23,089 bases of DNA from assembly GCA_001579985.1 (NCBI GenBank), contig LRSR01005929.1, positions 1 to 23,089 of the forward strand. The letters run 5' to 3'. Below the pieces are notes generated by a model. The model saw nothing but the letters and a program-made list of their open reading frames with translations, did not search any database and was not told where the DNA came from. Of this stretch, positions 1-9,406 are shown in pieces. This DNA comes from Hypsibius dujardini (taxonomy: Eukaryota; Tardigrada; Eutardigrada; Parachela; Hypsibiidae). Position 1 is the first letter of the stretch, and each line of letters opens with the position of its first letter. A program made the translations under genes and the position numbers.

Positions 1-622
1 AGCCTCAGCGCTTGTTTTGTAAAGCTGGCAATTTTTAGCCCTCCACGTTAAGGCAGAATGCTCTCTTCAAGGATATATGTTTCTCGTCCACATTTCACAA
101 AAAATTGTTTAATACATCTTGTTTACAAATCAAAGGACTCTACTAAACTGTCTTTGCTTCTTCAGAGAATCATCAGTTTTCAAAACAATATTTGCCGCTC
201 AACCAGTTAATTGTCCCACATTTATTTTGGAATCATTTTAATCGTCGACTCTCCCGTTCACTTCCCGCTTTAATCGTAAGAAGCAGGTTCTTATTTTTAT
301 TTATACACTACTTTTGCTTGCTTGGTGAATTAGCTTTGCGTTCTCGGCTTGTGAAATAACAAAACATCATATTCACTCAATCAACAAACAATCTACACAA
401 TAATAAAAAATGACATCGTCATTTTTATTTGGCGAACCCCAAAAGCTCCATGAAGTTTACATGATCTTTTGGTTTGCAAAATAACCTGAACTTTATCCAG
501 CACATTGTTGTTAATTAAAAACATTGAAATCAGTAGACGCGGTAACTACCGTAACCTCTCAAAGTTGAGTAAATGTTCGTAGTGGACCCTGTACGTTTAT
601 ACATTGTGTCAGAGCTCATAAG
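1..622. other. AT-rich intergenic sequence
   Basis: No coding region with protein-like composition was found on either strand. The stretch is AT-rich. A short perfect hairpin (9-bp arms at 406-414 and 418-426, 3-base loop) lies in an A/T tract. Confidence 0.6.
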
Positions 623-626
623 AGTA

Positions 627-906
627 CCGTATTCCCCCGATCTCAAGGGACACTTTTTTGCCCTACCAGTTAATTTGATCCACCCCGGTTCTTATCTGTT
701 CATCACCGTTTGCTTTTGTTTACCTACAATCAATCAATCAACTGATTCAATGTGTGGGTCAAGAAATTCCGCTTAATCAATCAATCAATCGCTGCCAAGT
801 TGGTTTTAAATTTCAACCAATCATGACACATCGAATCCGATTGAACACTCAACCGATGGCTGGAGGGGGCGGGGCTTAACTGTCCCTTGAGATCGGGGGA
901 ATACGG
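627..906. mobile_element. MITE-like element 1 (TA-flanked, 26+ bp TIRs)
   Basis: A 30-bp perfect inverted repeat at 623-652 and 881-910 includes a TA dinucleotide at each outer edge (625-626 and 907-908). The element proper is then about 280 bp with termini beginning CCGTATTCCCCCGATC. It encodes nothing. The interior contains TCAA microsatellite runs near 728-740 and 776-791. TA target duplication and a short non-coding body fit a non-autonomous Tc1/mariner-type element. The superfamily is inferred only from the TA. Confidence 0.75.
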
Positions 907-913
907 TACTGTA

Positions 914-1077
914 GAATCTCGACCCATCCGTGGTACTTTTTGGACCCCCGAGTAAATCAGACCCGGTGGGTCAATCAATCGACACGTGCGGTCTTGTGGT
1001 TTGCACATCATTGCAATCAATCAAAACGGTTGCTTTTACCGTGTAATGACGTAGGCAGCACGGATGGATCGAGATTC
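914..1077. mobile_element. MITE-like element 2 (TA-flanked, short)
   Basis: Inverted repeats at 911-930 and 1061-1080 match at 19 of 20 positions and enclose a 164-bp non-coding body, with TA at 912-913 and 1078-1079. It starts only a few bases after element 1 ends. Its termini (GAATCTCG...) differ from those of element 1, so it appears to be a separate family. Confidence 0.6.
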
Positions 1078-1084
1078 TACCGTA

Positions 1085-1682
1085 TTGTAGCGACGCGATT
1101 CTAAGGCGCAGCTGTAGTCACGCCCCCGGGCTGTTTGCTTACCACTCCGTCTGAATTGCCCTAAATATTTTATTCCAAATACTTACCGTTAAAAATCTAT
1201 CGTTTCTGTTTAAAATGCCCAAAATGTTTTTACCGAAAACCGAAAAATACAATTTTGAACCGCTGGTCTTTGCCTCATGAATTGTCTCAGCGAGAATTTG
1301 CCAGAGCAGAGAAAATCGGAGAGGCTCCCTTCCCCCAGTGGCTAACGTAAGAGCATGCGTTTTGGGTTGATTGATCTCTTGACTGAAAATTTGTGAAGAT
1401 CATTAAGCATGTGGCCCCTTCGTAAGTTGCTTGATTGAAGAGTGAGGCGCATTTCAGCGGGTAGGTGGATCATTAAGCATGTGGCCCCTTCGTAAGTTGC
1501 TTGATTGAAGAGTGAGGCGCATTTCAGTGGGTAGGTGGATCATTAAGCATGTGGCCCCTTCGTAAGTTGCTTGATTGAAGAGTGAGGCGCATTTCAGCGC
1601 GTAGGTGGTTTTGTACACACACCTGGGGCCATATATACGGAAATCGCAATTTGCGTTGCGCCTTAGAATCGCGCTGCTACAG
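1085..1682. mobile_element. MITE-like element 3 with internal tandem repeat
   Basis: Inverted repeats at 1087-1110 and 1657-1680 differ at two positions over 24 bp and share the core GCGATTCTAAGGCGCA. TA dinucleotides sit at 1083-1084 and 1683-1684, giving an element of about 598 bp. No transposase reading frame is present. The body holds three 70-bp tandem repeats. It ends about 44 bp from the unspliced stop codon of the neighbouring GPCR gene. Confidence 0.65.
1398..1607. repeat. 70-bp tandem repeat, three copies
   Basis: Three nearly identical head-to-tail units begin at 1398, 1468 and 1538, each starting GATCATTAAGCATGTGG. The copies differ at only a few bases in the ATTTCAG(C/T)G(G/C)GTAGG tail, so the expansion is recent. 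The array lies inside MITE-like element 3. Confidence 0.9.
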
Positions 1683-1725
1683 TATTCAAATTCTAAGATC
1701 TCTTTCCTGAAATTTGTTTGACGAA

Positions 1726-2820
1726 TTAGACAGTGATTGGCATTATTTGCCAGGAAACGGTGAGGGGAGGCAAGAATAAGCTGAGTGAATTCCTCGATCT
1801 TTGATACCAACTCACCGGACTGGCAGCATATCCACACAGAGTCAGGAACCCGTTGAGCCAATGTGCCAACATCAGATGTTGCCCATACAACTGGGGGAAC
1901 GCCAACACGACGATCGGTCCCGGGAGAAAGCACACACAGTAGCAGACGTGCGCCGCGACCAGCATCTTCGCCATCGTCACACGTTTCTCCAGCCTCTTCT
2001 CCAGGCCGGTGAGGTCTTCCTTTTCGCGTGTTCTTCCGAAACACACCCGCCCGTCAATGGCCAGTCGAAGAAACAGAGTGACGTAAATGATGCCCATAAG
2101 GACGGTCGGAATGTAGGTGCCAATTGTCTGCCACAGAGCGCGGAAGCCATAGACCCGTCCGGCAACCGTGATGGCACAGTACCCGTACACAGGCTTCACA
2201 CCGAACTTCCCACCGGATCCGAAATACAAGGGTATTGTCCCGCCCGTCCCGATAATCCACGGTGCGAGGATCATCATTGTTAGCACCGGTTTGCTGACCA
2301 GTTTTCGGTAGTGATGGGGCAGGGCAATGGCGACGTATCGATTGATAGCCAGCACCAGGGACGCCCAGTGCTGGGCTTGAACTGCCCCGATGTACATTAG
2401 GAGCAGGACCGGGCAGTTCAGGTTGAGACTGGCACCGTTGAGCCCGGCAAACGAGTCGATGAATAAGATGGGAAAATACACGGAGCAGAGGAGCAATTGG
2501 AGGGCTAAAAGGTGAGCAATGAGAACGGTCGATCCGGTGAGCTTGGTTCGAACGATGTGGAATAGAAGGAGGATCAGCAAAATGCTTCCGAAAAACGACA
2601 CCAGCATGCTTAGCGTGAACCAACTGACTTTGACAAGCTCAGACGGTGGATCCGGGAGCGTCAGGGAACTGTTCAATCTTCTCTTGAATCGATTCGCCAT
2701 GAAGATCTTTCTGATCCAGGAGCCATTCATGGTGTCCCGAGATTCAACAGGGACGTGTAATCCTTGCAAGAGTTCTTGAGATGTGGCCGAACAAAACGGA
2801 TTGAGAGTTGTGAGAGACAC
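1726..2820 (-). CDS. Class A (rhodopsin-like) G-protein-coupled receptor, atypical orphan
   Basis: A 364-residue frame shows seven hydrophobic segments, at about residues 65-91, 98-122, 136-160, 178-200, 229-252, 282-309 and 315-335. The NRY motif (N160-R161-Y162) stands for DRY at the end of TM3. Cysteines at C136 (top of TM3) and C215 (ECL2) can form the usual disulfide, and CFLPGP (about 297-302) takes the place of CWxP in TM6. The conserved TM2 Asp is missing (LLALQLL). TM7 has SP (334-335) instead of NP, and a consensus donor GTGAGT follows codon 335 (gt at 1815-1814). Splicing to the acceptor ending at 1781 would give SPLILASPHRF, closer to NPxxY, but the intron would be only 35 bp and the spliced frame runs on into the adjacent mobile element. 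Read unspliced, the protein ends at 1726. Met31 and Met41 are alternative starts. A plasma-membrane receptor is likely; the ligand is unknown. Confidence 0.8.
   Translation of the reverse strand: MSLTTLNPFCSATSQELLQGLHVPVESRDTMNGSWIRKIFMANRFKRRLNSSLTLPDPPSELVKVSWFTLSMLVSFFGSILLILLLFHIVRTKLTGSTVLIAHLLALQLLLCSVYFPILFIDSFAGLNGASLNLNCPVLLLMYIGAVQAQHWASLVLAINRYVAIALPHHYRKLVSKPVLTMMILAPWIIGTGGTIPLYFGSGGKFGVKPVYGYCAITVAGRVYGFRALWQTIGTYIPTVLMGIIYVTLFLRLAIDGRVCFGRTREKEDLTGLEKRLEKRVTMAKMLVAAHVCYCVCFLPGPIVVLAFPQLYGQHLMLAHWLNGFLTLCGYAASPVSWYQRSRNSLSLFLPPLTVSWQIMPITV
1781..1815 (-). other. Candidate 35-bp intron or splice-like remnant in GPCR
   Basis: On the minus strand the segment begins GTGAGTTGG and ends TTCACTCAG. 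Removing it joins proline 335 to LILASPHRF in phase 0. 35 bp is shorter than typical spliceosomal introns and than any other intron inferred here (shortest 84 bp), so it may be a decayed intron or not an intron at all. Confidence 0.35.
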
Positions 2821-3029
2821 TGTGATCGCCCCAAAAATAAAGTAAGCTCATAGTCAGATGATTGCCAGACACAAACGAAGCGTCAGTCAGCAACGTGTAG
2901 ACTGTTTGTGAACATTACCAAAGCCGACAGTTGGAGCCGACAACGATTGACATGTCTAGGGTTTCTTTATAGTTGTGTTTGGGGTATATATGGTCCCCGA
3001 AAACTTCCTGTGCGGGTTTCAGCCTGGCC

Positions 3030-3030
<1 letters not shown>

Positions 3031-3070
<40 letters not shown>
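3031..3070. repeat. (CTGT)n microsatellite
   Basis: About ten uninterrupted CTGT tetranucleotides, decaying into CTATCTC at the right edge. Confidence 0.95.
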
Positions 3071-3076
<6 letters not shown>

Positions 3077-4465
3077 CTTTTCGAGTTGATCGATTGGACA
3101 TGCAGGCGTCGCTGATGCGTCAGGATTAATAATGTCCCGCTGATGTTGTTTATTGCCCTGGCGGGTTGCATCCGCTTTACCCATTAGGATTGAACCTTGG
3201 AGCTCTTTGTGGATGGGCAGTGTATGAAAGAAAGCGAGGAATCAATACCGCTGTTCTCTTCTCAGGAAATTACAATCTCTTTATTATCTCGTGCGGGATG
3301 GGGTATTCCTCGGACGTGGCTTTGATGTAAATAAGCAAAGACATTTCCGCTGCGCCTGTGTGGGATAGACGAGGGCGTGGTTGTTCAAGCTGTTTGGTCG
3401 AATGTTACGGATGGGCGGGCCTTAACTGATTGTTCCAAAAAAATGATACACAAAGCGTCCCTTCCAACATCTCCACCGCAGTCGTTGAGAGCAGTGATTG
3501 AAAAAACTAAAACTAGCTGACTAAATAATTTTTTTACAAATTTAATCTTAATCTAATCTTAATCTAATCTTTTTCAGAGATCAGGAGTTTTAATTTCATG
3601 TTCATGGATTGATATAAAGATTATAGTTTTTCCCGCTTAAATTATTAGCTGTTAAACCTTTTCCCGGAAAGCAACCGCAAGACTACACAAATCTTTTGAC
3701 GAAATCTTTTATGGAATTTCACAAAATTTTAGTTTTTTGTTTAGTATGGTTTGTTTAGGTTTACCATATCTACGCGTACGGTAAAATGGCAAGATGGTAC
3801 CGCTGTGATATACATTCACGTCAAGGAAGCCGATAACGGCGGTGGAGTGCCGGATAAATGGACCAGCAATTTGGGTGAGACACAAGACGACATGATTAGA
3901 CGCTGTGCTAGTCAGCTGTATGGGTGTCGAAAGATGCACATGCAGTAGTAACAAGCTGCGCTACAGAAGTATAATCGATGTCGTCACACCGCCTACGATA
4001 GCACTCAAAATAGCCGTCAGAATGTATAATTCAGTGCACACAAGTAGTGTTGGCATGATTCGGTTGCAATTGCGTAGTAACTGTCAATCAACCAATCAAG
4101 CACCCCACGCCCATTGGTGGCTGCGCCGCGACCAATTGGCAGTCGAAAAGAGCAACTTGACGCTTCAACACACAGTTTGTACAGCAATGGCTCCTGAATC
4201 ATTCAATATCATTTAATGCATCACTATGATATCTCAAGTGTACGTCATTGCATATAGAATCGTAACTCCACCGTCCCAGGGAGATTTCCGTAAGATTTCA
4301 AGCATTACCATATTGAGGATCCTGTTTAAGCATGCCAGGGAGTTTGCAACTCCTGGCATTCTTAAGGTACGGTGGTAAAAACTGCTCAGAGCTATACATT
4401 TTTCCTTCAATACCACTGCAGTGAGAAGAACGAAGGAAAAATCCACTAAAGATGGCGCTACGCGC

Positions 4466-4516
4466 AAAACTAACCTGAACTAAACTAACCTGAACTAAAC
4501 TAAACTGAAAAGTTTA
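4466..4516. repeat. AACTAACCTGAACTA short tandem array
   Basis: A 15-bp unit (AACTAACCTGAACTA) occurs twice in tandem and decays into AACTAAACTAAACTG. Related ACTAAA / TTTAGT-rich stretches recur near 12660-12740, 18180-18265 and 19265-19505, suggesting a dispersed AT-rich repeat family. Confidence 0.7.
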
Positions 4517-4715
4517 AGTCTCCTAGCCAACGAAATCGAACACGCACGCAAGCCAGCGTAGCCATTTGCACACGTCAATTACCAGTACACTGCAAGAACG
4601 TTTTATCACAGTCTGCTCTAATGCTCGAACGCTTGTTCCGTGTAAAATTGTAGATATCCCAGACCAGGATCATTAAACCATTAAGAGTTTTCAAACTTCA
4701 ACATCCACATATACA

Positions 4716-6077
4716 ATGTGGTCAGAATGCCCAGTAAGCCCTCAAGAGAATCCTGTCGACTGCCTCGTCGAACTGCCTCCCCCGTCATCGTTATCCACCA
4801 CCACTACCATGACCCGGAAGACGACCCGGTCAGACGACCCGGAAGAGATCATCGTGCAATGCCTGCAGGAAGTCTCCCAAGCCTTCAACGGAACAGGCCT
4901 GCAGACCTTCGTCATCTCCGACATCGAAGGCATCATTGGTCGCTTGCATGCTTCCCCGCCTGTGAAACTACAAGTATTCACCCCGCCATCCCTTCTGGAG
5001 CAGAAGAGCTTCCTGCTTCGTTTCATTCGAGCCACACAGCACCACCTGTCCGTTCTGTTTGCCACGACAGTGGCGCGTTTTTGTGAGTCGATTGCCAAGG
5101 CTCGCATGTCCTTCTTCCAAACGCTGGCCTTCTGTACGAAGCGGAATTTCGACTACCACGTGTACGAGGAGAGCTTTGGAGGTGATTGTGAGACCCTGCT
5201 GGACGGCAAGACCGAGCCACTTCGCAGTGTGGAGTTCTACCAGTCTGCAGTTAAGGTAATTCGAAAGGATCTGGACGTGCTGAAACAGCGGATGACGTAC
5301 AAGCCCAATGAGGTGACGTTGACGGGGGCGCAGTCGAGCGGGATTGAGCTGGCTTTTCGCACGGCGGATCGGACTCTGCAGGAGTTGCAGGAGGGCAAGG
5401 TGTTATCACGTGTTTCGTTCAGTGCCGACCCGGCCAGGGTCAGCGTCGACCTGAGGAGTGGAAGTGCTCGTGCGGCAGTTCGAAGTGGACCGACACAGGG
5501 GAGGAACTGGAAGGTGACCTTGAATGAGGGTGCGGATGGCAGCAAACGGGAAGTCGTTCCGCCGCTCCTTACGTTTACTGAAGGTACGGCCAGTTTTATG
5601 CCAAATCGTTGCAGTACATATACAATCGAAACAGAAATAGTTGACGAACTCGTGCTTTTTGCACTCCTTATCTCTAATTCCAATCAAGATTGAAATGCAC
5701 ACACATCTCAACTTCAGCTGAGTGGTCGATCCCTATTATTATTTTTTAGACCTTTAAAGGGTGTTTTTGCTTCAGAAATGCCGTCATGCAAGCCAACGTT
5801 GTTCTCCACGTCGAAGAATCAACAACACCAAGATTTGGGCTCGCGGACCCTGGAACGGCAAGTTCAACCCATTCCTCTACGGCCGATTCTGCCCTCAAGA
5901 TCGTTTAGCCAGAAGACCTTCTTCGCAAAGGTCGAACGCTTCGAGTGGGTTCAAAATCTGAGCCAAAGGTTCAGCTTCCCCTCGAAAAGCTCCTTGTTTG
6001 GTGTTGGTGTTGGTGATGGGGACATGCCCCTTGGTTCTGCCAAAACCAACATTGTAACTTTGAAAAATCGCATTTAA
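4716..6077 (+). CDS. Uncharacterized two-exon protein (389 residues)
   Basis: Exon 1 is 4716-5583 and exon 2 is 5776-6077. The donor (GAAG|gtacgg) and acceptor (cttcag|AAATG) fit in phase 1, so the split codon is GAA, and the reading frame runs on to TAA at 6075-6077. I do not recognise the product. Residues 1-35 are Pro/Ser/Thr-rich (SSLSTTTTMTRKTT), with an alternative start at Met32. Residues 42-230 look mostly alpha-helical. Residues 231-285 look beta-like and basic (SRVSFSADPARVSVDLRSGS). The exon-2 tail is rich in Ser, Gln and Phe and ends with a Gly/Val stretch (GVGVGDGD). No signal peptide or membrane segment is visible. Exon 1 is clearly more GC-rich than its flanks, which supports real coding. 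The gene converges on the annexin gene, with 367 bp between stop codons. Without the splice, exon 1 would read through to a stop at 5691-5693. Confidence 0.65.
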
Positions 6078-6444
6078 AACATTTTCAATTATATTTTCTG
6101 GAGAACCCGGAGACCGACTGGGTCTCGCCGTATCCTTTCCGCGTTGTTCGACGTTTCCGCTATTTTCGGCATACGCTGCACTGTCGTTCGAGCACACTCA
6201 CTAGTCACTATAAAGGCGTACGAAACTTATTCACTCACGAGAGAGATTGTTCAGCCCGCACAATTTCGAGTGAATCGATTATTGCGCGAAGAATTAGTAA
6301 ACACTTGAAGGACATTTCCATTTGACAAAATCGATTCTTTCACGTAGATTTGTGATCAGGGTCACACAAAAGGCTGGACGGAGATAGGTCGTCACAGTTA
6401 TACAGCAGGTACGATAAGAGGCTGGGTATTACAAGGCTGACTGT
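6078..6444. other. Convergent 3' flanks of the two-exon gene and annexin
   Basis: The intergenic space between two tail-to-tail genes probably holds both 3' UTRs. I see no canonical AATAAA on either strand in the correct orientation and no further gene. Confidence 0.6.
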
Positions 6445-9002
6445 TCAGGCAATGTGTGCGGGATCGTGTTTCCGTAGTTCGTCGTGGCATCCGGTAAGGG
6501 CGAGCAGAATATTTCGATAGTGGCCTGACGTTTCAGCCTGAAATGTCATCCAAAAAGAAGGACGATTAATTAACACATCGAAAAAGGCGGGAACGGTATT
6601 TCCTCGGGAGGACTCGCATACCTCTAAAGCCGAACCAAGGCTTTTGTGGTACTGCTCCTGGAAGCGTTCCTTGATGGGGACCATGTCCTTCTCGCAGCGT
6701 GACACCACTGTGCGGATCAGCGCTTTGTGGTTCGTTCCAAGGTGACCCTTCATAGACTTGTGGAGAAGCTCGGCAAAATAAGTATCCTTATGCTTGGCGA
6801 ATTTCGCTGCAAAACAAGATCGTTATCCGGAAATGTTTCTTGCCTAGAAAAACTGCCTTGGACTGTCCGGAAATGTTTCTTGCTTAAGAAAACTGCCTTG
6901 GACTGTTCTTACCAAGGCTCTCAAGTAGATGGCCAACGTCCCCATGCAGGTCCTTCCCGAGCACCTTCTCAATGTCTGTGTCGGCCATCTCCTCGAACTC
7001 TGTGAAGACTAGTTTTAGGTGGGCGTAACTGCGGTCTGCGAAGATCGGCGCGAAGGTCGAATCCTTGGCCCAGTGTTTGGGTCCTGCGTCGTACATGGCT
7101 CTGGCGTCCCATTTGGCTTGACTGGTGTTGACCTGCGTGTCGTCATCTCTAGTTCCCTGATTGGAAAGTAAGGGCATGCACAGATTACTCTACACTGACG
7201 ACTGATGATGACCTCTCAGGCTAAAAAGGGAAGGGAGGGACCCATCCTCTGGAAGTAGAAATCTTGCTGGTTCTTCATCGCATGTGTGGTTACTAAATCG
7301 GTTGCAATCACAATAAGACAATCCAATAGTCAGTTGCAGTTTACACTGACAGTCCACGTTTTATTCCATTTCGGAGGATTTTCGTTTAAAAAAATAGTGA
7401 TCTGGAATGCTCTTTTTTTAATGAAAATAATAACAATAAAGTAGTACACTTACGGTGAAAAAAGAAGATAAACTCGCAAGATTTCACCTAAAGTGGGTCC
7501 CTTCTCTTTTAAGGCATACCGTTAAGAGTGCGATTAATAACTTTTTAAAGGCCACTGAACTATGGACGTGGCCTTGAATGTCGGCAACTAATTCCTTCTG
7601 GTACACTGAAACAGAAAATGCGAGAGTTGATTCCCTTCCGTCACTGCGGAATCGTTGCGAAGTTTGAGGTAGGCGTTACGATATGATTTGAGTACATTGC
7701 TTGTAGGTCTTAAGAATTCCCTCGAGGTCTGCATTACTCCGACTGCAAACAATGTCAATCAAAGCGTCCTCATCCGTCGATAATCCCTACAAATGCATTC
7801 CCCTAAGGTTAGTACATTTATATTGTACACTTGTTTTAGTCTGCATGACTAAAAACTGCCTCAAAGTCATGACATTGCTTCTATTATGAATGAAAGGTGG
7901 ACTTTCATGCCTGCATTTGATAATCCAGACAACCGACAGTATTGCCGACACTCTTACGGTAATAGCATGATGAATCAGCTCTGCGTCGTAGACCTCAGGG
8001 GGTTTAAACAGTGCTTCTATTACGTCTTCCAGGTGGCCGCTGAAAATGATCTTTAATTCCCCTCTGAAGGCCTTGATGATGTCCTAACAGAAAATACATG
8101 CAGCCTTTAACGTGAAACGAATTGGCGGTCATCATCATCATCATCATCATCATCATCAACATCCTGCATCCTGCATCAACATCCCGGTCAGGTCACCGTG
8201 TTGCTTCAGGAAGTGGCTCACCTTTCCATACAGAGTTTTGTACGCCACGCGGATTTCCAGTCGTTGACCAATTGATCGTTTCGACAGAAGGTCAATAATC
8301 TTATTCTCGTTCGTTCCTGTATCCACACACAGAGAAGTTCTGTGTGAGACACTTCCAAAAGGTCACTTTCATTTCGTGTCATTTGAAGGCGGTCGTCTAG
8401 CATTGCTTAATAACATCTCAGTTGCAATAGTTAATCTTCATAACTTCTTCATTAGTTTGCAGAAAAAGAATATCTTTTTTTTATTTCGATATAAAATCGC
8501 TCACAAGGGCATCATATTCTCGAGGCATTGCTTAGTAAAAAAAAATGTGCAATTTTTCAAACAAATTTGTAAATGTGCAGTCTTAACAATTTTTCATTAG
8601 CTGCCAGAGAAAAGTACACTTTTTGATTCGATAGAAATGTCCAACGACTGGTTTTCAGAGATCACCGCAGCAAACAAAATATTAAAGTAGCCGGAAAAAC
8701 ACGATGACTATACCTAAGCCCTCCATGGCCTTGAAGAGAGCCTTCGCGTCATTGGAAGCGTCAAAGGGTTGGTGCTCCCGCACAGTAGCCTGCTCCGGCT
8801 GATGGTCATGATGGTCCGGGTGGCTGGAGTTACTAGATGTGCTCTCCAGCACCTTCCGCGGTTGGCGCTGCTGGTAGTAATGAGCCCGCGGCGCCGCAAC
8901 TGGCGCCAGACCGTTCAACCGCCGCTCCTGAATGGATTTCGTTTCCATCGCAGTCTTCGTCGAGGACGACGACGTCAAAGGGTCACCAGATTTGGAGGCC
9001 AT
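6445..9002 (-). CDS. Annexin (calcium-dependent phospholipid-binding protein)
   Basis: Eight coding exons on the minus strand: 9002-8714, 8316-8222, 8083-7958, 7786-7696, 7605-7520, 7156-6913, 6806-6622 and 6537-6445. Every junction is GT-AG with matching phases, giving 402 residues and a TGA stop. A 79-residue Ser/His/Gln-rich tail precedes four annexin repeats starting at FDASNDAKALFKAMEGLG (residue 80). Repeat 1 has the type II calcium site GLGT with Glu137 exactly 40 residues after Gly97, followed by an unusual KIIF insertion. Repeat 2 has GLST and His in place of the capping acid. Repeat 3 has WAKDST instead of WGTDEE. Repeat 4 keeps GT and a capping Glu (AETSG) but has one extra residue (KGHLGT). 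The core thus fits an annexin with probable calcium binding in repeats 1 and perhaps 4 only. Annexins are cytosolic and bind acidic membranes. The start Met is chosen by family logic; an in-frame upstream Met at 9152-9150 would add 50 hydrophobic residues. Confidence 0.93.
6826..6905. repeat. 40-bp tandem duplication in annexin intron 6
   Basis: Two near-identical 40-bp units begin at 6826 and 6866 (TCCGGAAATGTTTCTTGC...). They differ at a few central bases and make up most of the 106-bp intron between annexin exons 6 and 7. Neither unit contains the splice sites. Confidence 0.9.
8130..8158. repeat. (CAT)n microsatellite in annexin intron 2
   Basis: About nine and a half uninterrupted CAT/ATC trinucleotides lie within the intron between annexin exons 2 and 3. 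Confidence 0.95.
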
Positions 9003-9388
9003 CGTAACAGCAGCAGCAGCAGTCCCGTAGTCCACCACAATGTGGATCTGTATAGCGATAGGGCTGTAGAACAGGGCGAGGAAACGGTAGGTGAGAAAAA
9101 AGATGAGCGCAGAAAGGACGATGCATGGAAGTGCGTATACGGGAAAAAACATATGTTACAGCTTCCCGGGGAAGTTGCTGGCGTGAGAGCGTGTATATGT
9201 TCGGGTAGGGTAGAGGGGGGAGGACCTTTTAACGAGCTGCAAAATCGAGGTAATCGCGAATGTCAATACAATACATGCGTGTACGGGTGTATATGTATAT
9301 GCAGATCAGCGGGCGTAAAATTGATCGGTTTGATTTTGACAAACACGCGCGTCGAGTGCTCTCCCGTTCGCGTCCCTGCTCTCCGCTA

Positions 9389-9406
9389 CTGCTGCTGCTG
9401 CTGCTG
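9389..9406. repeat. (CTG)6 microsatellite
   Basis: Six uninterrupted CTG units, in the 5' flank of the annexin gene. A complementary (CAG)5 run sits at 9008-9022. Confidence 0.9.

Larger units (their letters stand above)
2821..4715. other. Intergenic region between GPCR and two-exon gene
   Basis: No convincing coding sequence was found. It contains the 5' flank of the minus-strand GPCR with a TATATA string near 2985-2991, about 165 bp upstream of the first Met. It also holds a (CTGT)n microsatellite, a small tandem TAATCT array near 3541-3571, and a hairpin near 4332-4360 (ATGCCAGGGAGTT / AACTCCTGGCAT). An array of AACTAACCTGAACTA repeats lies near 4466-4516. Confidence 0.55.

Noticed and set aside
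1398-1607. CRISPR-like array
   Set aside because: The 70-bp units are contiguous with no unique spacers, and the genome is eukaryotic.
1454-1610. Coding extension of the GPCR through the 70-bp repeats
   Set aside because: The frame is only open by chance across the mobile element, and the three repeats are read in different frames.
1801-2623. Open frames antisense to or overlapping the first GPCR (1801-2283 plus; 2054-2623 minus)
   Set aside because: Shadows of the GC-rich GPCR coding sequence, with no membrane or domain pattern of their own.
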